From: an uncultured Actinomycetes bacterium
GTDB taxonomy: Bacteria; Actinomycetota; Acidimicrobiia; Acidimicrobiales; RAAP-2
Assembly: GCA_903828785.1 (NCBI GenBank)
Contig: CAIKNP010000001.1
Span: 124,001 to 188,000, forward strand
Direction: 5' to 3'
DNA: 64,000 nt
The position numbers were made by a program, and so were the translations under genes. The notes below the pieces were generated by a model. That model saw only the letters and a list, made by a program, of their open reading frames with translations. It did not search any database and was not told the origin of the DNA. This document shows positions 1 to 9,368 of the stretch, in pieces. Numbering within the stretch: the first letter of the stretch is position 1; every line of letters begins with the position of its first letter.

Positions 1-291
1 GTGTTCGGCGTAGTACCGCATCGTGAGCGCACACTTGGACGCCTCACCCTTGGCCGCGGCGAAGGTCTTGCCCATCTCGCTGGTCATCAATTCCGCCGCC
101 ACGGGGATTTCGCTTTCGAGCAACTCCGCCAAACGCAACATCAATTCGGAACGGTGGGCGAAAGAAGTGCCCTTCCAACTCTGAAAAGCGCCGAAGGCGC
201 TGCTGAGGGCAGCCTCGACAGAAGAGTCGTCGGCCGACTCGTATTCGGCCAGGACGGCTTCGGTGGCGGGATTAATGGCAGTAAAGGTCAT
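1..291 (-). CDS. NAD(P)-dependent succinate-semialdehyde / aldehyde dehydrogenase, N-terminal part (gene runs off the window start)
   Basis: Minus-strand translation MTFTAINPATEAVLAEYESADDSSVEAALSSAFGAFQSWKGTSFAHRSELMLRLAELLESE...MTSEMGKTFAAAKGE... matches the aldehyde dehydrogenase N-terminus; ATG at 291. Confidence 0.85.
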   Translation of the reverse strand, partial: MTFTAINPATEAVLAEYESADDSSVEAALSSAFGAFQSWKGTSFAHRSELMLRLAELLESEIPVAAELMTSEMGKTFAAAKGEASKCALTMRYYAEH

Positions 292-295
292 GCCC

Positions 296-1546
296 CTATT
301 CTGCCACTAATTCGGACGTGCTTTCCGGCGCGGGGCCCATTGCCTCCCAGTGATGGGGGTGAAAAAATGTTGTGACGGCCAAAATGAGAAGAAATGCGCT
401 CGCCGCCACGAGACTGACCAATTGAACACCCCAGATATTGGCGCAAGCCGACTGGATGAGCGCGCCAATGGGGTAGAAAATGGAGAGGGATAACACGTAC
501 ATCGACAGAATCCGTGAGCGCTCACGTTCCGGGGCGTGGAGTTGCACCGACGTATTCAGACCCGTCATGCAGCCGACGTAGGCCGCGCCGATCAGCACCA
601 GTGTGGCCGAGGAGAGCCAAATATTTGGTGCGTAGGCGTACAGTGCCTCGGTCGCGGCCGCTGTCCAAAGGGAGCCGCGTAAGACGGCCAGTCGACTCGT
701 TCGGCGCGCCAAGGCCGGCAGCGTCAAGGCCCCAAAGACGGCACCCACCCCCTGGGCAGTCACCATCCACGAGACACCGCTCTTGCCAGCGTGAAGGACG
801 TCAATACCCATGGCGGGCACCAAGGTAATGAAGGGACTGACGAAGAGCCCAACGAGGCCAACACCGAAGACGGCGTTACGCGCACCAGGGGTACGAAACA
901 TCGCTCGTAGTCCCACCATTGAATCGTGTAGCGGCCTAAATGCCGAGGGAGCGATGTCACGTTTCGGGGAACGCACGAAGGCGAAGGCCACGACCACGAC
1001 GACGAAGGACAGGGCGTTAGCGACGAAACACCAACCGGGATTGCCAACGGCGAGTAGGGCGGCCGCCAATACCGGTCCAATAATGCGACCTAGGTTGAAT
1101 TGCGCTGAGGATAAAGAAACTGCTGCCAATACCTCGTCCTTGTCAACGAGGTCGCGCATGAGTGACTGCCACGCGGCCCACGACGCCGAGCCACAGAGTC
1201 CTTCCGCTATGGCCAAAAAACAAGCCAGGGCCGGCGAGAGACGATGCAGGAGCTCGCCTACGGCTAGTCCGGCGGCGGCCAGGGCTTGGACGAAATTATT
1301 GAACTGTATCCAGCGCTCACGGTCCATGCGATCAGCCATTACGCCACCCAGGGGAGAGCCAATGATCGCGGGCAACCATGCCGACAGCGTCAAGAGCCCG
1401 AGCCACAGGGGATTGTGCGTCGTCAGGGTGAGATAGACACCCAGCGCCACGCTCTGCATCCAGGTGCCAGTGGAAGAAATGAAATTGGCGCTGATGGCCA
1501 GTACAAAACTCTTATGGCGAAGAGGGGCAAAAGACGCGGAGGCCAT
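296..1546 (-). CDS. MFS transporter (EntS/DUF894-like)
   Basis: 416 aa, about 12 hydrophobic segments, GxxADRMDRERW motif. Confidence 0.85.
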   Translation of the reverse strand: MASASFAPLRHKSFVLAISANFISSTGTWMQSVALGVYLTLTTHNPLWLGLLTLSAWLPAIIGSPLGGVMADRMDRERWIQFNNFVQALAAAGLAVGELLHRLSPALACFLAIAEGLCGSASWAAWQSLMRDLVDKDEVLAAVSLSSAQFNLGRIIGPVLAAALLAVGNPGWCFVANALSFVVVVVAFAFVRSPKRDIAPSAFRPLHDSMVGLRAMFRTPGARNAVFGVGLVGLFVSPFITLVPAMGIDVLHAGKSGVSWMVTAQGVGAVFGALTLPALARRTSRLAVLRGSLWTAAATEALYAYAPNIWLSSATLVLIGAAYVGCMTGLNTSVQLHAPERERSRILSMYVLSLSIFYPIGALIQSACANIWGVQLVSLVAASAFLLILAVTTFFHPHHWEAMGPAPESTSELVAE

Positions 1547-1589
1547 TAGGTCAGGCTACCGAGCCAGGCGGCTTCAACACGCACCACGA

Positions 1590-1697
1590 CTACTTTCGAC
1601 GTTTGAGTGAGACGAACCACACTGATGCTAAGGCGACTAAGGCGCCCAAGACTCCAAGAGTCGAGGTGGCACTGCGGCGTGAGGGAAGTTTTGGCAT
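1590..1697 (-). CDS. Candidate 35-aa single-TM small protein MPKLPSRRSATSTLGVLGALVALASVWFVSLKRRK
   Basis: Below the ORF-track cutoff; ATG to TAG; TM helix plus basic tail; TACCAT -10-like hexamer 8 nt before ATG fits leaderless initiation. Confidence 0.45.
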   Translation of the reverse strand: MPKLPSRRSATSTLGVLGALVALASVWFVSLKRRK

Positions 1698-1710
1698 AAC
1701 GACTAATGGT

Positions 1711-1756
1711 ACGTCGCGCGGGTGGGGCAAAGGGGGGAACTCCACCCGCGCGACGT
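1711..1756 (-). terminator. 15-bp perfect hairpin downstream of the YceI gene
   Basis: ACGTCGCGCGGGTGG (1711-1725) / CCACCCGCGCGACGT (1742-1756); no U-tract. Confidence 0.6.
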
Positions 1757-1762
1757 TCCAAA

Positions 1763-2308
1763 CTACGCCTGGCTGTGCGCTTGAATCTCGAGCACGAGCT
1801 CGATCTTGTGCGAGACCACGGCCGAGCCATTCTCGATGTTGCCTTCAAAATTGACATTGAAGTCGCGACGGTCAATGGCGGTTCGTGCTTCAAAGCCAAT
1901 GGCGGTCACGGCCTCTTGCGTACTGGGACCGGCACCGAGGAACTCAACGTCGAAGTCCACGGACTTAGTGACGTCGCGAATGGTGAGATCGGCGGTCAGC
2001 ACGTAGCTGCCGTCGCCGGCGGAGGTGAAGCCAGTCGAAACGAGGTTCAGGGTGGGGAATTCTTCGGCGGCCAAGAAGTCGTTGGAGCGAAGGTGGCCAT
2101 CGCGGAAGTCGTTGTGCGTCGTGATGCTGTTGGCTTGCACACTGGCAGTCAGCGAGGACTGCTCAATGCTTTCGCCGACGACGATGGTGCCTTCGAAGAC
2201 ATTGAAATTGCCTCGCACCTTGGAAATCACCAGGTGTCGAGCAATAAAGCCCACCGTCGAGTGCGTGGCATCAACGGTGTAAGTACCAGCGGGGGCAAAT
2301 GTGGTCAT
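1763..2308 (-). CDS. YceI family protein
   Basis: MTTFAPAGTYTVDATHSTVGFIARHLVISKVRGNFNVFEGTI is typical YceI. Confidence 0.95.
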   Translation of the reverse strand: MTTFAPAGTYTVDATHSTVGFIARHLVISKVRGNFNVFEGTIVVGESIEQSSLTASVQANSITTHNDFRDGHLRSNDFLAAEEFPTLNLVSTGFTSAGDGSYVLTADLTIRDVTKSVDFDVEFLGAGPSTQEAVTAIGFEARTAIDRRDFNVNFEGNIENGSAVVSHKIELVLEIQAHSQA

Positions 2309-2359
2309 GAATGTCCTTAAAAATAGATGTTTACGTAAGCAGTTCAATTATACTTGCTT

Positions 2360-2375
2360 TTGCAACTATTTGCAA
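2360..2375. promoter_or_regulatory. Candidate MarR operator, TTGCAA-CTAT-TTGCAA
   Basis: Two self-palindromic TTGCAA hexamers in the divergent yceI/marR intergenic region. Confidence 0.45.
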
Positions 2376-2415
2376 CTCAATTACTTACTAATTAACTATC
2401 TGCTACAATTTTGCT

Positions 2416-2874
2416 GTGGATGTCATGACGAACACGCCAGAAATGTCGGATGAGCCCGTCCAGCTTTTCGCCTTACTGCACGACACCATTGCGCGACTCA
2501 ACCGTAGTTACGGAGCTTTGCTGGAAGAGCAATGCGATTTGCCTTTGGCGTGGTTCTATGTTCTTCTCCAGCTGCGCTCGAGTGAAAACGCTTCCCTCAA
2601 GATGAACGAGTTGGCGGACGCCATTGTGCTCTCGTCGGGTGGAACCACTCGCCTTATTGATCGACTCGTCGAGGCCGGATTAGTTTCCCGGCGAGAATGC
2701 CCTGAAGATCGTCGGGCAATTTTCATCGAAATCACGCCGGCGGGTGACCGCAAATTAGAGCAGGCCCTCGCCGCGCACAGCGCCTCGCTGGAGTCCCAAC
2801 TATGTCAGCGCCTTTCGTGTGACGATCGTCGTACGCTCGGGTCGCTGCTCGCCAAGTTAAACGCGGAGAATTAG
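2416..2874 (+). CDS. MarR family transcriptional regulator
   Basis: 152 aa; winged-helix pattern LKMNELADAIVLSSGGTTRLIDRLVEAGLVSRRECPEDRRA. Confidence 0.93.
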   Translation: MDVMTNTPEMSDEPVQLFALLHDTIARLNRSYGALLEEQCDLPLAWFYVLLQLRSSENASLKMNELADAIVLSSGGTTRLIDRLVEAGLVSRRECPEDRRAIFIEITPAGDRKLEQALAAHSASLESQLCQRLSCDDRRTLGSLLAKLNAEN

Positions 2875-5800
2875 ACCTTCGCAATCCAGGCCATGGCGAC
2901 TCGATTGTCATCGAGTTCCAACACTGTGGGGTCGCCGGCGCCGGCGCCCTCGTGGACTTCGAGGGCGAGGACTTCGTTAGCCAGTGTTCCGAAACCATCG
3001 ACCAAGTCATCGAGGCCCGTCAGGTGCAAAATGATCCGGTCCGAGACATCGAGTCCGGAGTTCTTGCGCAAGTCTTGAACTTGTCGCACCACATCGCGCA
3101 AGTAGCCCCGGCGAAGCAGGTCATCGTTAAGGGCCAGGTCCAGGGCGATGACCTCACCACCTTCGCGGGAAACCGCGAATCCACCCTGACTTTTAACGCG
3201 TAATTCCACGTCCTTACTGCTGAGAGCGAAATCACCGGTGGAGAGCGTAACGACCACGGGGCGTCCGGCCTCGAGCTCCTCGGCCGCCACCACTGAATCA
3301 AGGGCCGCCAGGGCCGGCTTCAACTCCTTCACCGCTTCACCGAGCCGCGGCCCCACGGTTCGAAAGTTCGGAACGAGTTCAAAGCGAAGTACTTCGGCGA
3401 GTTCGGAGCCATACTCGAGGACGTCAACGTTCAGTTCGTCCTCGACGATGCCGCTAGGGGGCATCGCTTCTCCGCTGGGGATAAACACCAGGGCTCGCGC
3501 TAGGGGCTGACGCACCTTGACACCGGCTTCGGCTCGAGCGGCGCGACCCAGCGAGGTCAATCGCCGGGCGACAGCCATTGATGCTTCCAGTTCGGGGTCG
3601 CGCAACTCGGGCATACCAATCGGCCAAGAGGCCAAGTGCACCGAGTCCTGCTCCCCCACTTCGAAAAGCTCACTGTAGAGGCGCTCGGAAATGAAGGGGC
3701 AGAGGGGGGCCAGCAAGAGGGTGACGCGCTGAAGAACTTCCAGCAATGTTGCTTGGGCCGCTAGGGAATCCGATTTGGGCGCGTTGGGGTCAGTTCGCCA
3801 GAAGCGGCGACGACTGCGCCGGACGTACCAGTTCGAAAGTTCATCAATGAGAGCCGAGAGGGCGTCGGTACCACCAAGGGGTTCGTAGCCTTCGAGCGCC
3901 TCGGTCATCGCCACCGTCACGGCTTCGAGACGCGACAAAATCCAGCGATCGATTGCGGGCCGATCCGCCACCGCCGGAATGGCGGGGTCGAGCGGGTCAA
4001 AACCGTTGAGGGAAGCGTAGGTCGTGAAGAAACTCACGGTATTCCACAGGGTCGCAAGCGTGTCACGCATGGCCGCGTCAATGGCTCCCAAACTGGCTCG
4101 AGTGGACGTCCACGGAGATCCTTGAGAGAACATCCACCAGCGCAAAGCGTCAGCTCCGCGCGTGTTGAGCACTTCCCAAGGGTCGATGACGTTACCCTGG
4201 GACTTACTCATCTTCTTGCCATTTTCGTCAACGATGTGCCCTAGGCACAAGACGTGCTGGTAGGGAGTGGCGCCAAAAACCAGCGTGTTCACCGCCAGCA
4301 GTGAGTAGAACCAGCCGCGTGTTTGGTCAATTGCTTCGACCACGAGTTGGGCGGGAAACTGCATTGCCACATCGCTACCCGGAACGTGGGGGTACCCCAC
4401 CTGCGCGGCCGGCATGGCACCGGAGTCAAACCACGCATCAATGACGGGCTCCACTCGGTGAGCCTCAAGACCACAAGTGCGACAGGCCAGGACCACCTCG
4501 TCAATCGCTGGTCGGTGAGGATCAATAGCCGAAAGGTCCTCACCACTGAGTTCCGAAAGTTCCGCGCGCGAACCCACGCACGTGAGGTGATTGTCGGGAC
4601 AGCGCCAAATGGGTAGGGGTGTCCCCCAGAATCGGTCGCGGGATAGAGCCCAGTCGACATTGTTGGCCAACCACTCACCGAAGCGCCCTTCGCGAATGTG
4701 ACCGGGGTGCCAATCGATAGTGGCATTTTCGGCCATCATCTTTTCTTTGAATTGGCTGGTCGCAACGTACCAGCTGGGCTTGCCCCAGTAGATCAAGACC
4801 GTTCCGCATCGCCAACAGTGGGGCAAGGAGTGGCTGTAGTCCATGCGCTTGAGCAACAGTCCTCGCCGCTCCAGTTCATCATTAATGTCGTGATTCGCTT
4901 CACGGACACCGCGGCCCTCCAGCCAGGGGACGTCCGCGGTGAAACAACCATCGGGGCCGACCGGATTAAGCGTGGGCAGACCGTTCTGACGCGCAACGAC
5001 GCGGTCAATTTCACCGAAAGCCGGTGACTGGTGCACCAGACCCGTACCGTCATCGGTAGTGACGTAATCCGCGGCAACGACGAAACAGGTGTCGACACCT
5101 TCGGGAAAAGCGACGTCAGTAAAGGGACGCTGGTAGTGGACGCCGAGCAGGTCGCGCCCGGGCAGCGTGAAGCTGGGCCGAACACCCTCGCCATAGATGC
5201 TCTCCACCAGGGCGGCGGCGACCACCGTATTATCAACGACCGCGTATTCGATCTCGGGATTCACTGCGACGGCGACGTTTGAAAGCAGAGTCCACGGGGT
5301 GGTCGTCCAAACCGCGAGGTGGGTCGCTCCTCGAAGCTGCGGGTGCGCGTCGGCATCGAGAATTGCGAGGCGCACGTAGGCGCTTTCGTCAACTTCATCG
5401 GTGTAAACCCCGGGCTGACCAAGTTCGTGACTCGACAAGGCGGTGCCACAACGTGGACAGTAGGGGACCACTTTGAGGTCCTCGTACAAGAGACCACGAT
5501 CGAAGAGTTGCTGCAGTTGCCACCACACCGACTCCACGTACTCGGGATGGTAGGTGTAGTAGGCGTTCTCCATGTCGGTCCAGTACCCGATGCGACGGGT
5601 GAGGCGTTCGAATTCCCCCACGTAGGTCATCACGGACTCGCGACAAAGTCGGGTGAACTCGGTGATTCCCACCTGCTCCTCGATGGCCTTTTTACCCGAT
5701 ATACCGAGCTGCTTTTCGACCTGGACTTCAACCGGCAAGCCGTGGGTGTCCCAACCGGCCCGGCGCGCTACGTAGTGGCCTCGCATCGTTTGGTATCGGC

Positions 5801-6005
5801 AAAACAAGTCCTTGTACACGCGGGCCCAGGCGTGATGCAGACCCGGCTTGCCGTTCGCCGTAGGGGGGCCCTCGTAAAAGACCCAGGGGTCGGCCCCAGC
5901 ACGCTCGCTCAGGGTGCGCGCGAAGACGTTGTTCTTCTCCCAGCGCAGCAATTCGGCCTCTTCGATGGCCACAAAATCAAGCTCGGCGCTTAGGGGGCGA
6001 AACAC
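2871..6005 (-). CDS. ileS: Isoleucyl-tRNA synthetase
   Basis: KMSKSQGN, WDTHGLPVE, GLHHAWARVYKD; likely GTG start at 6005 after AGAAGGAG (the ORF extends to 6032). Confidence 0.97.
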   Translation of the reverse strand: MFRPLSAELDFVAIEEAELLRWEKNNVFARTLSERAGADPWVFYEGPPTANGKPGLHHAWARVYKDLFCRYQTMRGHYVARRAGWDTHGLPVEVQVEKQLGISGKKAIEEQVGITEFTRLCRESVMTYVGEFERLTRRIGYWTDMENAYYTYHPEYVESVWWQLQQLFDRGLLYEDLKVVPYCPRCGTALSSHELGQPGVYTDEVDESAYVRLAILDADAHPQLRGATHLAVWTTTPWTLLSNVAVAVNPEIEYAVVDNTVVAAALVESIYGEGVRPSFTLPGRDLLGVHYQRPFTDVAFPEGVDTCFVVAADYVTTDDGTGLVHQSPAFGEIDRVVARQNGLPTLNPVGPDGCFTADVPWLEGRGVREANHDINDELERRGLLLKRMDYSHSLPHCWRCGTVLIYWGKPSWYVATSQFKEKMMAENATIDWHPGHIREGRFGEWLANNVDWALSRDRFWGTPLPIWRCPDNHLTCVGSRAELSELSGEDLSAIDPHRPAIDEVVLACRTCGLEAHRVEPVIDAWFDSGAMPAAQVGYPHVPGSDVAMQFPAQLVVEAIDQTRGWFYSLLAVNTLVFGATPYQHVLCLGHIVDENGKKMSKSQGNVIDPWEVLNTRGADALRWWMFSQGSPWTSTRASLGAIDAAMRDTLATLWNTVSFFTTYASLNGFDPLDPAIPAVADRPAIDRWILSRLEAVTVAMTEALEGYEPLGGTDALSALIDELSNWYVRRSRRRFWRTDPNAPKSDSLAAQATLLEVLQRVTLLLAPLCPFISERLYSELFEVGEQDSVHLASWPIGMPELRDPELEASMAVARRLTSLGRAARAEAGVKVRQPLARALVFIPSGEAMPPSGIVEDELNVDVLEYGSELAEVLRFELVPNFRTVGPRLGEAVKELKPALAALDSVVAAEELEAGRPVVVTLSTGDFALSSKDVELRVKSQGGFAVSREGGEVIALDLALNDDLLRRGYLRDVVRQVQDLRKNSGLDVSDRIILHLTGLDDLVDGFGTLANEVLALEVHEGAGAGDPTVLELDDNRVAMAWIAKV

Positions 6006-6053
6006 GCTTCTCCTTCTAGGGTTCTCCGTCAATGGTACTAAGACCGAGCGAAT

Positions 6054-6716
6054 CTAGGAAACGGGCGCCGCGTCCAGCCATTCGGGGCTGAGATCCTCGA
6101 GCGAAGTGAGGACGTGGTCAGCCATCGCGAAGGCTGGGAGGTGACGGTCGCCAGCCACCGGAACCGCGACCACGTGCATACGCGCAGCCTTTGCCGCGAT
6201 CACACCGGCCGACGAATCCTCAAAAACTAAACAGTCCGTTGGGGCTACGCCCAGCGACGCCGCCGACGTCAGGAACACGGCGGGGTGGGGCTTGCCGTAG
6301 GACTCGAACTCCGCCGAACTCACCGTGACGAATTCATTACGCAAATCGAAGTGACCTAAAGCCCGTTCAATGAGAGCGAGTGGCGTCGAACTGGCGAGGG
6401 CGACGGGACCTCGTTCGTGGGCCAAGGCAATAGCTCGGCGGGCCCCCGGCAACATACGACCCTTGGTCTCGATGAGCGTGCCAACGCGGTCGAGAATAGT
6501 GGCCACGGTAGCGGCCTTACTTGACCCAGACCAGGGGTAGCGCTCAAACCAGTACTCAACCACCTCGTCGACGAACAGACCCTTAGTGCTCCGCTCTTCG
6601 GTGGCGCTGAGAGGCACACCCAGGGCACCGAATACGTCGACCTCGGCTTCGTGCCAAAGAATCTCTGAATCAATGAGCAGTCCGTCCATGTCGAATAAGA
6701 AAGCATTAAAAGGCAT
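6054..6716 (-). CDS. HAD-IA family hydrolase (beta-phosphoglucomutase-like)
   Basis: NAFLFDMDGLLIDSE ... FEDSSAGVIAAKAA. Confidence 0.92.
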   Translation of the reverse strand: MPFNAFLFDMDGLLIDSEILWHEAEVDVFGALGVPLSATEERSTKGLFVDEVVEYWFERYPWSGSSKAATVATILDRVGTLIETKGRMLPGARRAIALAHERGPVALASSTPLALIERALGHFDLRNEFVTVSSAEFESYGKPHPAVFLTSAASLGVAPTDCLVFEDSSAGVIAAKAARMHVVAVPVAGDRHLPAFAMADHVLTSLEDLSPEWLDAAPVS

Positions 6717-6750
6717 GATTGAAGTTTGGCACAGCCGGTAACGTCGAATT

Positions 6751-7686
6751 ATGTCGCCTGTTCGCCGTCTCATCCCCCACGATACTTCCGTAGTGGCAAA
6801 TCTCGCCCGGCAGCACCTCGCGCATCACGCGATGAAGGAACCCCTCGTATGCGACGACTTTGATCGCCGCGAATTTGAACGTACGCTTTCTCGGGTCAGT
6901 GATCCCATTTGGGTGCGCGAAGCCAGCGGTGTCATTCGGGGCCATCTCTTCGGGGCCACCATGGCTGATGGTGATGGTGAACAGGTCACGTGGACCGGGC
7001 CCGATGGCTGGTCCTTCGACTACGAGGACGATCTCGACGGTCTCTTGAAAGTGGCGCTGCCGTACTGGCGAGAGGAAGGATCGTCCACGCACATCGTTTG
7101 GTCGCCCGCCGGAAGTGAAACCGAAGCGTGGGTACAGCGCGGATACTCTCCCTTTTCGGTTCGGGCCGCCCTGGCCATTGAAGAGAAGGATCCACCGACG
7201 ATTCGCTCCGAATTCAATGGCGATCTCACTATCCGGCACGGCACTCTCGACGACCTCGACACGGCTCTCCAGTTCGATCTGCTGATCGACGCCAGTCACG
7301 GCGTGGACACGGCTACGTTGAGCGAACAGCAGCGTTCTTCAAACACGAAGCACTTGACCGAAACGCTCGAGGATCCCGAAACGCTCTACTACATACTCGA
7401 GCTCGACGGCGTCCCCATCGCCCAATGCATCACCTTTCCTCTGCCAAGCCTGCGGGGCACCCACGATGGCACGATATACCTCAGTGATATCGCGGTGGCC
7501 GAGGGGATGCGCAATCGCGGTTATGGCCGTTACCTGGTACGCGCCGTGTTAAACGACGCCCTGGCCCAGGGCTACGCCTATGCGGAAGTACGTTGGCGAC
7601 TTACGAATCTACCGGGGCAAATGTTGTGGTCCTCAATGGGCTTCCACCCCATCTACGCCCAGTTACGACGCCAAATCAACGACTAG
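6751..7686 (+). CDS. GNAT family N-acetyltransferase
   Basis: C-terminal LSDIAVAEGMRNRGYGRYLVRAVL acetyl-CoA binding motif. Confidence 0.88.
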   Translation: MSPVRRLIPHDTSVVANLARQHLAHHAMKEPLVCDDFDRREFERTLSRVSDPIWVREASGVIRGHLFGATMADGDGEQVTWTGPDGWSFDYEDDLDGLLKVALPYWREEGSSTHIVWSPAGSETEAWVQRGYSPFSVRAALAIEEKDPPTIRSEFNGDLTIRHGTLDDLDTALQFDLLIDASHGVDTATLSEQQRSSNTKHLTETLEDPETLYYILELDGVPIAQCITFPLPSLRGTHDGTIYLSDIAVAEGMRNRGYGRYLVRAVLNDALAQGYAYAEVRWRLTNLPGQMLWSSMGFHPIYAQLRRQIND

Positions 7687-8168
7687 AGACCGCTTTCGAT
7701 TGCTTCAATCAGATCGACGTCTTCGGGCGTAACGCCGGGATCAAAGCGATGGATGAGACCATCGGGACTAATGAGAAACTTTTCAAAGTTCCATCGAATG
7801 TCGCCGCCGTAACCGGTGGCGTCAATGGTCGCACACAGCTCCTGGTAGAGGGGGTGCCGATCAGGTCCATTCACGTCGATCTTCTCAAAGAGGGGGAAGG
7901 TGACACCGTAGGTCGTGGAGCAGAATTCCAGAATCTCCTCGGCACTCCCGGGCTCTTGACCCATGAACTGATTGCAAGGAAAGCCCAGCACACTGAAGCC
8001 CCGAGGCCCGTAGAGACGCTGCAAGTTCTCAAGGCCCTCGTATTGCGGGGTTAATCCACACTTTGAAGCCACGTTGACGATGAGGATTGATTGGCCCTCG
8101 TAACGGGCCAGCGTGGTGTCTTCCCCTTGAAGGGTGGTGACGGGAATGGTGTACAAGTTCATACGCAA
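7683..8168 (-). CDS. Glutathione peroxidase family protein (Cys form)
   Basis: NVASKCGLTPQYEGLENLQRLYG...VLGFPCNQFMGQEPG. Confidence 0.95.
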   Translation of the reverse strand: MRMNLYTIPVTTLQGEDTTLARYEGQSILIVNVASKCGLTPQYEGLENLQRLYGPRGFSVLGFPCNQFMGQEPGSAEEILEFCSTTYGVTFPLFEKIDVNGPDRHPLYQELCATIDATGYGGDIRWNFEKFLISPDGLIHRFDPGVTPEDVDLIEAIESGL

Positions 8169-8209
8169 ACTGTATCGGAGAAGGCTGGCGTCCCCACCCC
8201 TAAGGTGGA

Positions 8210-9163
8210 TTGGTGCTTTGCGTCGTCATTGATCAACAAGCTTTGCTCCTCGAAGATCGCGTCACGCCCTCACCTGGTCCCGGCCACGTGCTGATCGCGA
8301 CCACCGCGAGTGGCATTAACGCCGCCGACATTCTTCAACGCCGTGGCCACTACCCGGCGCCAGCGGGCTGGCCCGTCGACGTCCCTGGCCTCGAGCTCGC
8401 CGGACACGTGGTCGCCGTCGGACCTGACGTGGACCCCCAATGGATGGGTCGCCACGTCTGCGCGATAGTCGGTGGTGGCGCCCAGGCCTCTCACGTACTC
8501 GTGCCCGCCGACCATCTCTTGGTGGTGCCCGAAGGAGTCGCGGCCGCCGAGGCGGGTGGCTTTGCCGAGGCCTTTCTCACTGCCTACGACGCTCTGGCAC
8601 TCCAGGCACAGTTACGCGCTAGCGAACGAGTGCTCATTTCGGGTGCCTCTGGCGGCGTGGGTACCGCAGCCGTACAAATTGCCCGCCACCTTGGCGCCCA
8701 CGTCACCGCAGTGACGCGCTCGGCCCACCACGGTGAACTACGAGCCCTCGGGGCCGACGAGGTCTGTCACCCCGACCAAGTCAGCGACGTGGCCCCCGTC
8801 GATGTGGTCCTCGAACTCGTGGGTGCTTCCAATCTCCAGCTTGTTCTCGGTCGCCTCGCGCCCTTCGCCCGGGTCGTTGTGATTGGTCTTGGTGGCGGGA
8901 ACCGCCTCGACCTCGACCTTCGCATCCTTATGGCGACGCGGGCCACCCTCACCGGCTCCACGCTGCGCAGTCGTTCGCACGAGGAGAAGTCTGCCCTGGC
9001 CCAACGCGTGCGTGAAGAGTTGCTTCCCGCTTGGGCGACGGGAGCGCTGCGCGTGATGATTGCGGGGACCTTTCCCTTGACTGAACCCGAGGCGGCGTAC
9101 GCCTTCTTCGCCCAGCCCGGCAAATTTGGCAAGGTCGTTCTCACCCAGGCGGCGGCGCCGTGA
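8210..9163 (+). CDS. NADPH:quinone oxidoreductase / zinc-type MDR family
   Basis: GINAADILQRRGHYP, LISGASGGVGTAAVQIARHLGA; start TTG 8210 or GTG 8213. Confidence 0.92.
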   Translation: MVLCVVIDQQALLLEDRVTPSPGPGHVLIATTASGINAADILQRRGHYPAPAGWPVDVPGLELAGHVVAVGPDVDPQWMGRHVCAIVGGGAQASHVLVPADHLLVVPEGVAAAEAGGFAEAFLTAYDALALQAQLRASERVLISGASGGVGTAAVQIARHLGAHVTAVTRSAHHGELRALGADEVCHPDQVSDVAPVDVVLELVGASNLQLVLGRLAPFARVVVIGLGGGNRLDLDLRILMATRATLTGSTLRSRSHEEKSALAQRVREELLPAWATGALRVMIAGTFPLTEPEAAYAFFAQPGKFGKVVLTQAAAP

Positions 9164-9366
9164 GCAGCATCCCGCACGTTTCCCGACTCAATCCCTCGCG
9201 ACGGGATTATCCCGCCATTATTGAAGCGCACGAGCGCGCCATCGAATTAGGTCGAACTACCTACCTCGACCCCTCGTCAGGACTCACGGTGCAGACGGTG
9301 ACCGCTCACTTGCAGCGCGGGAATTGCTGTTCGAGTGGCTGTCGCCACTGCCCCTGGGTGGAGTAG
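9160..9366 (+). CDS. DUF5522-like small cysteine-rich protein
   Basis: GNCCSSGCRHCPWVE C-terminus; GTGA overlap with the upstream gene. Confidence 0.8.
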   Translation: MSSIPHVSRLNPSRRDYPAIIEAHERAIELGRTTYLDPSSGLTVQTVTAHLQRGNCCSSGCRHCPWVE

Positions 9367-9368
9367 TT

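Noticed and set aside
5820-5870. Non-canonical HIGH motif (LHHAW) in IleS as a possible anomaly
   Set aside because: HHxxAR-type variants are usual in actinobacterial IleS
5319-5993. 224-aa plus ORF opposite ileS
   Set aside because: Antisense of the IleS catalytic region
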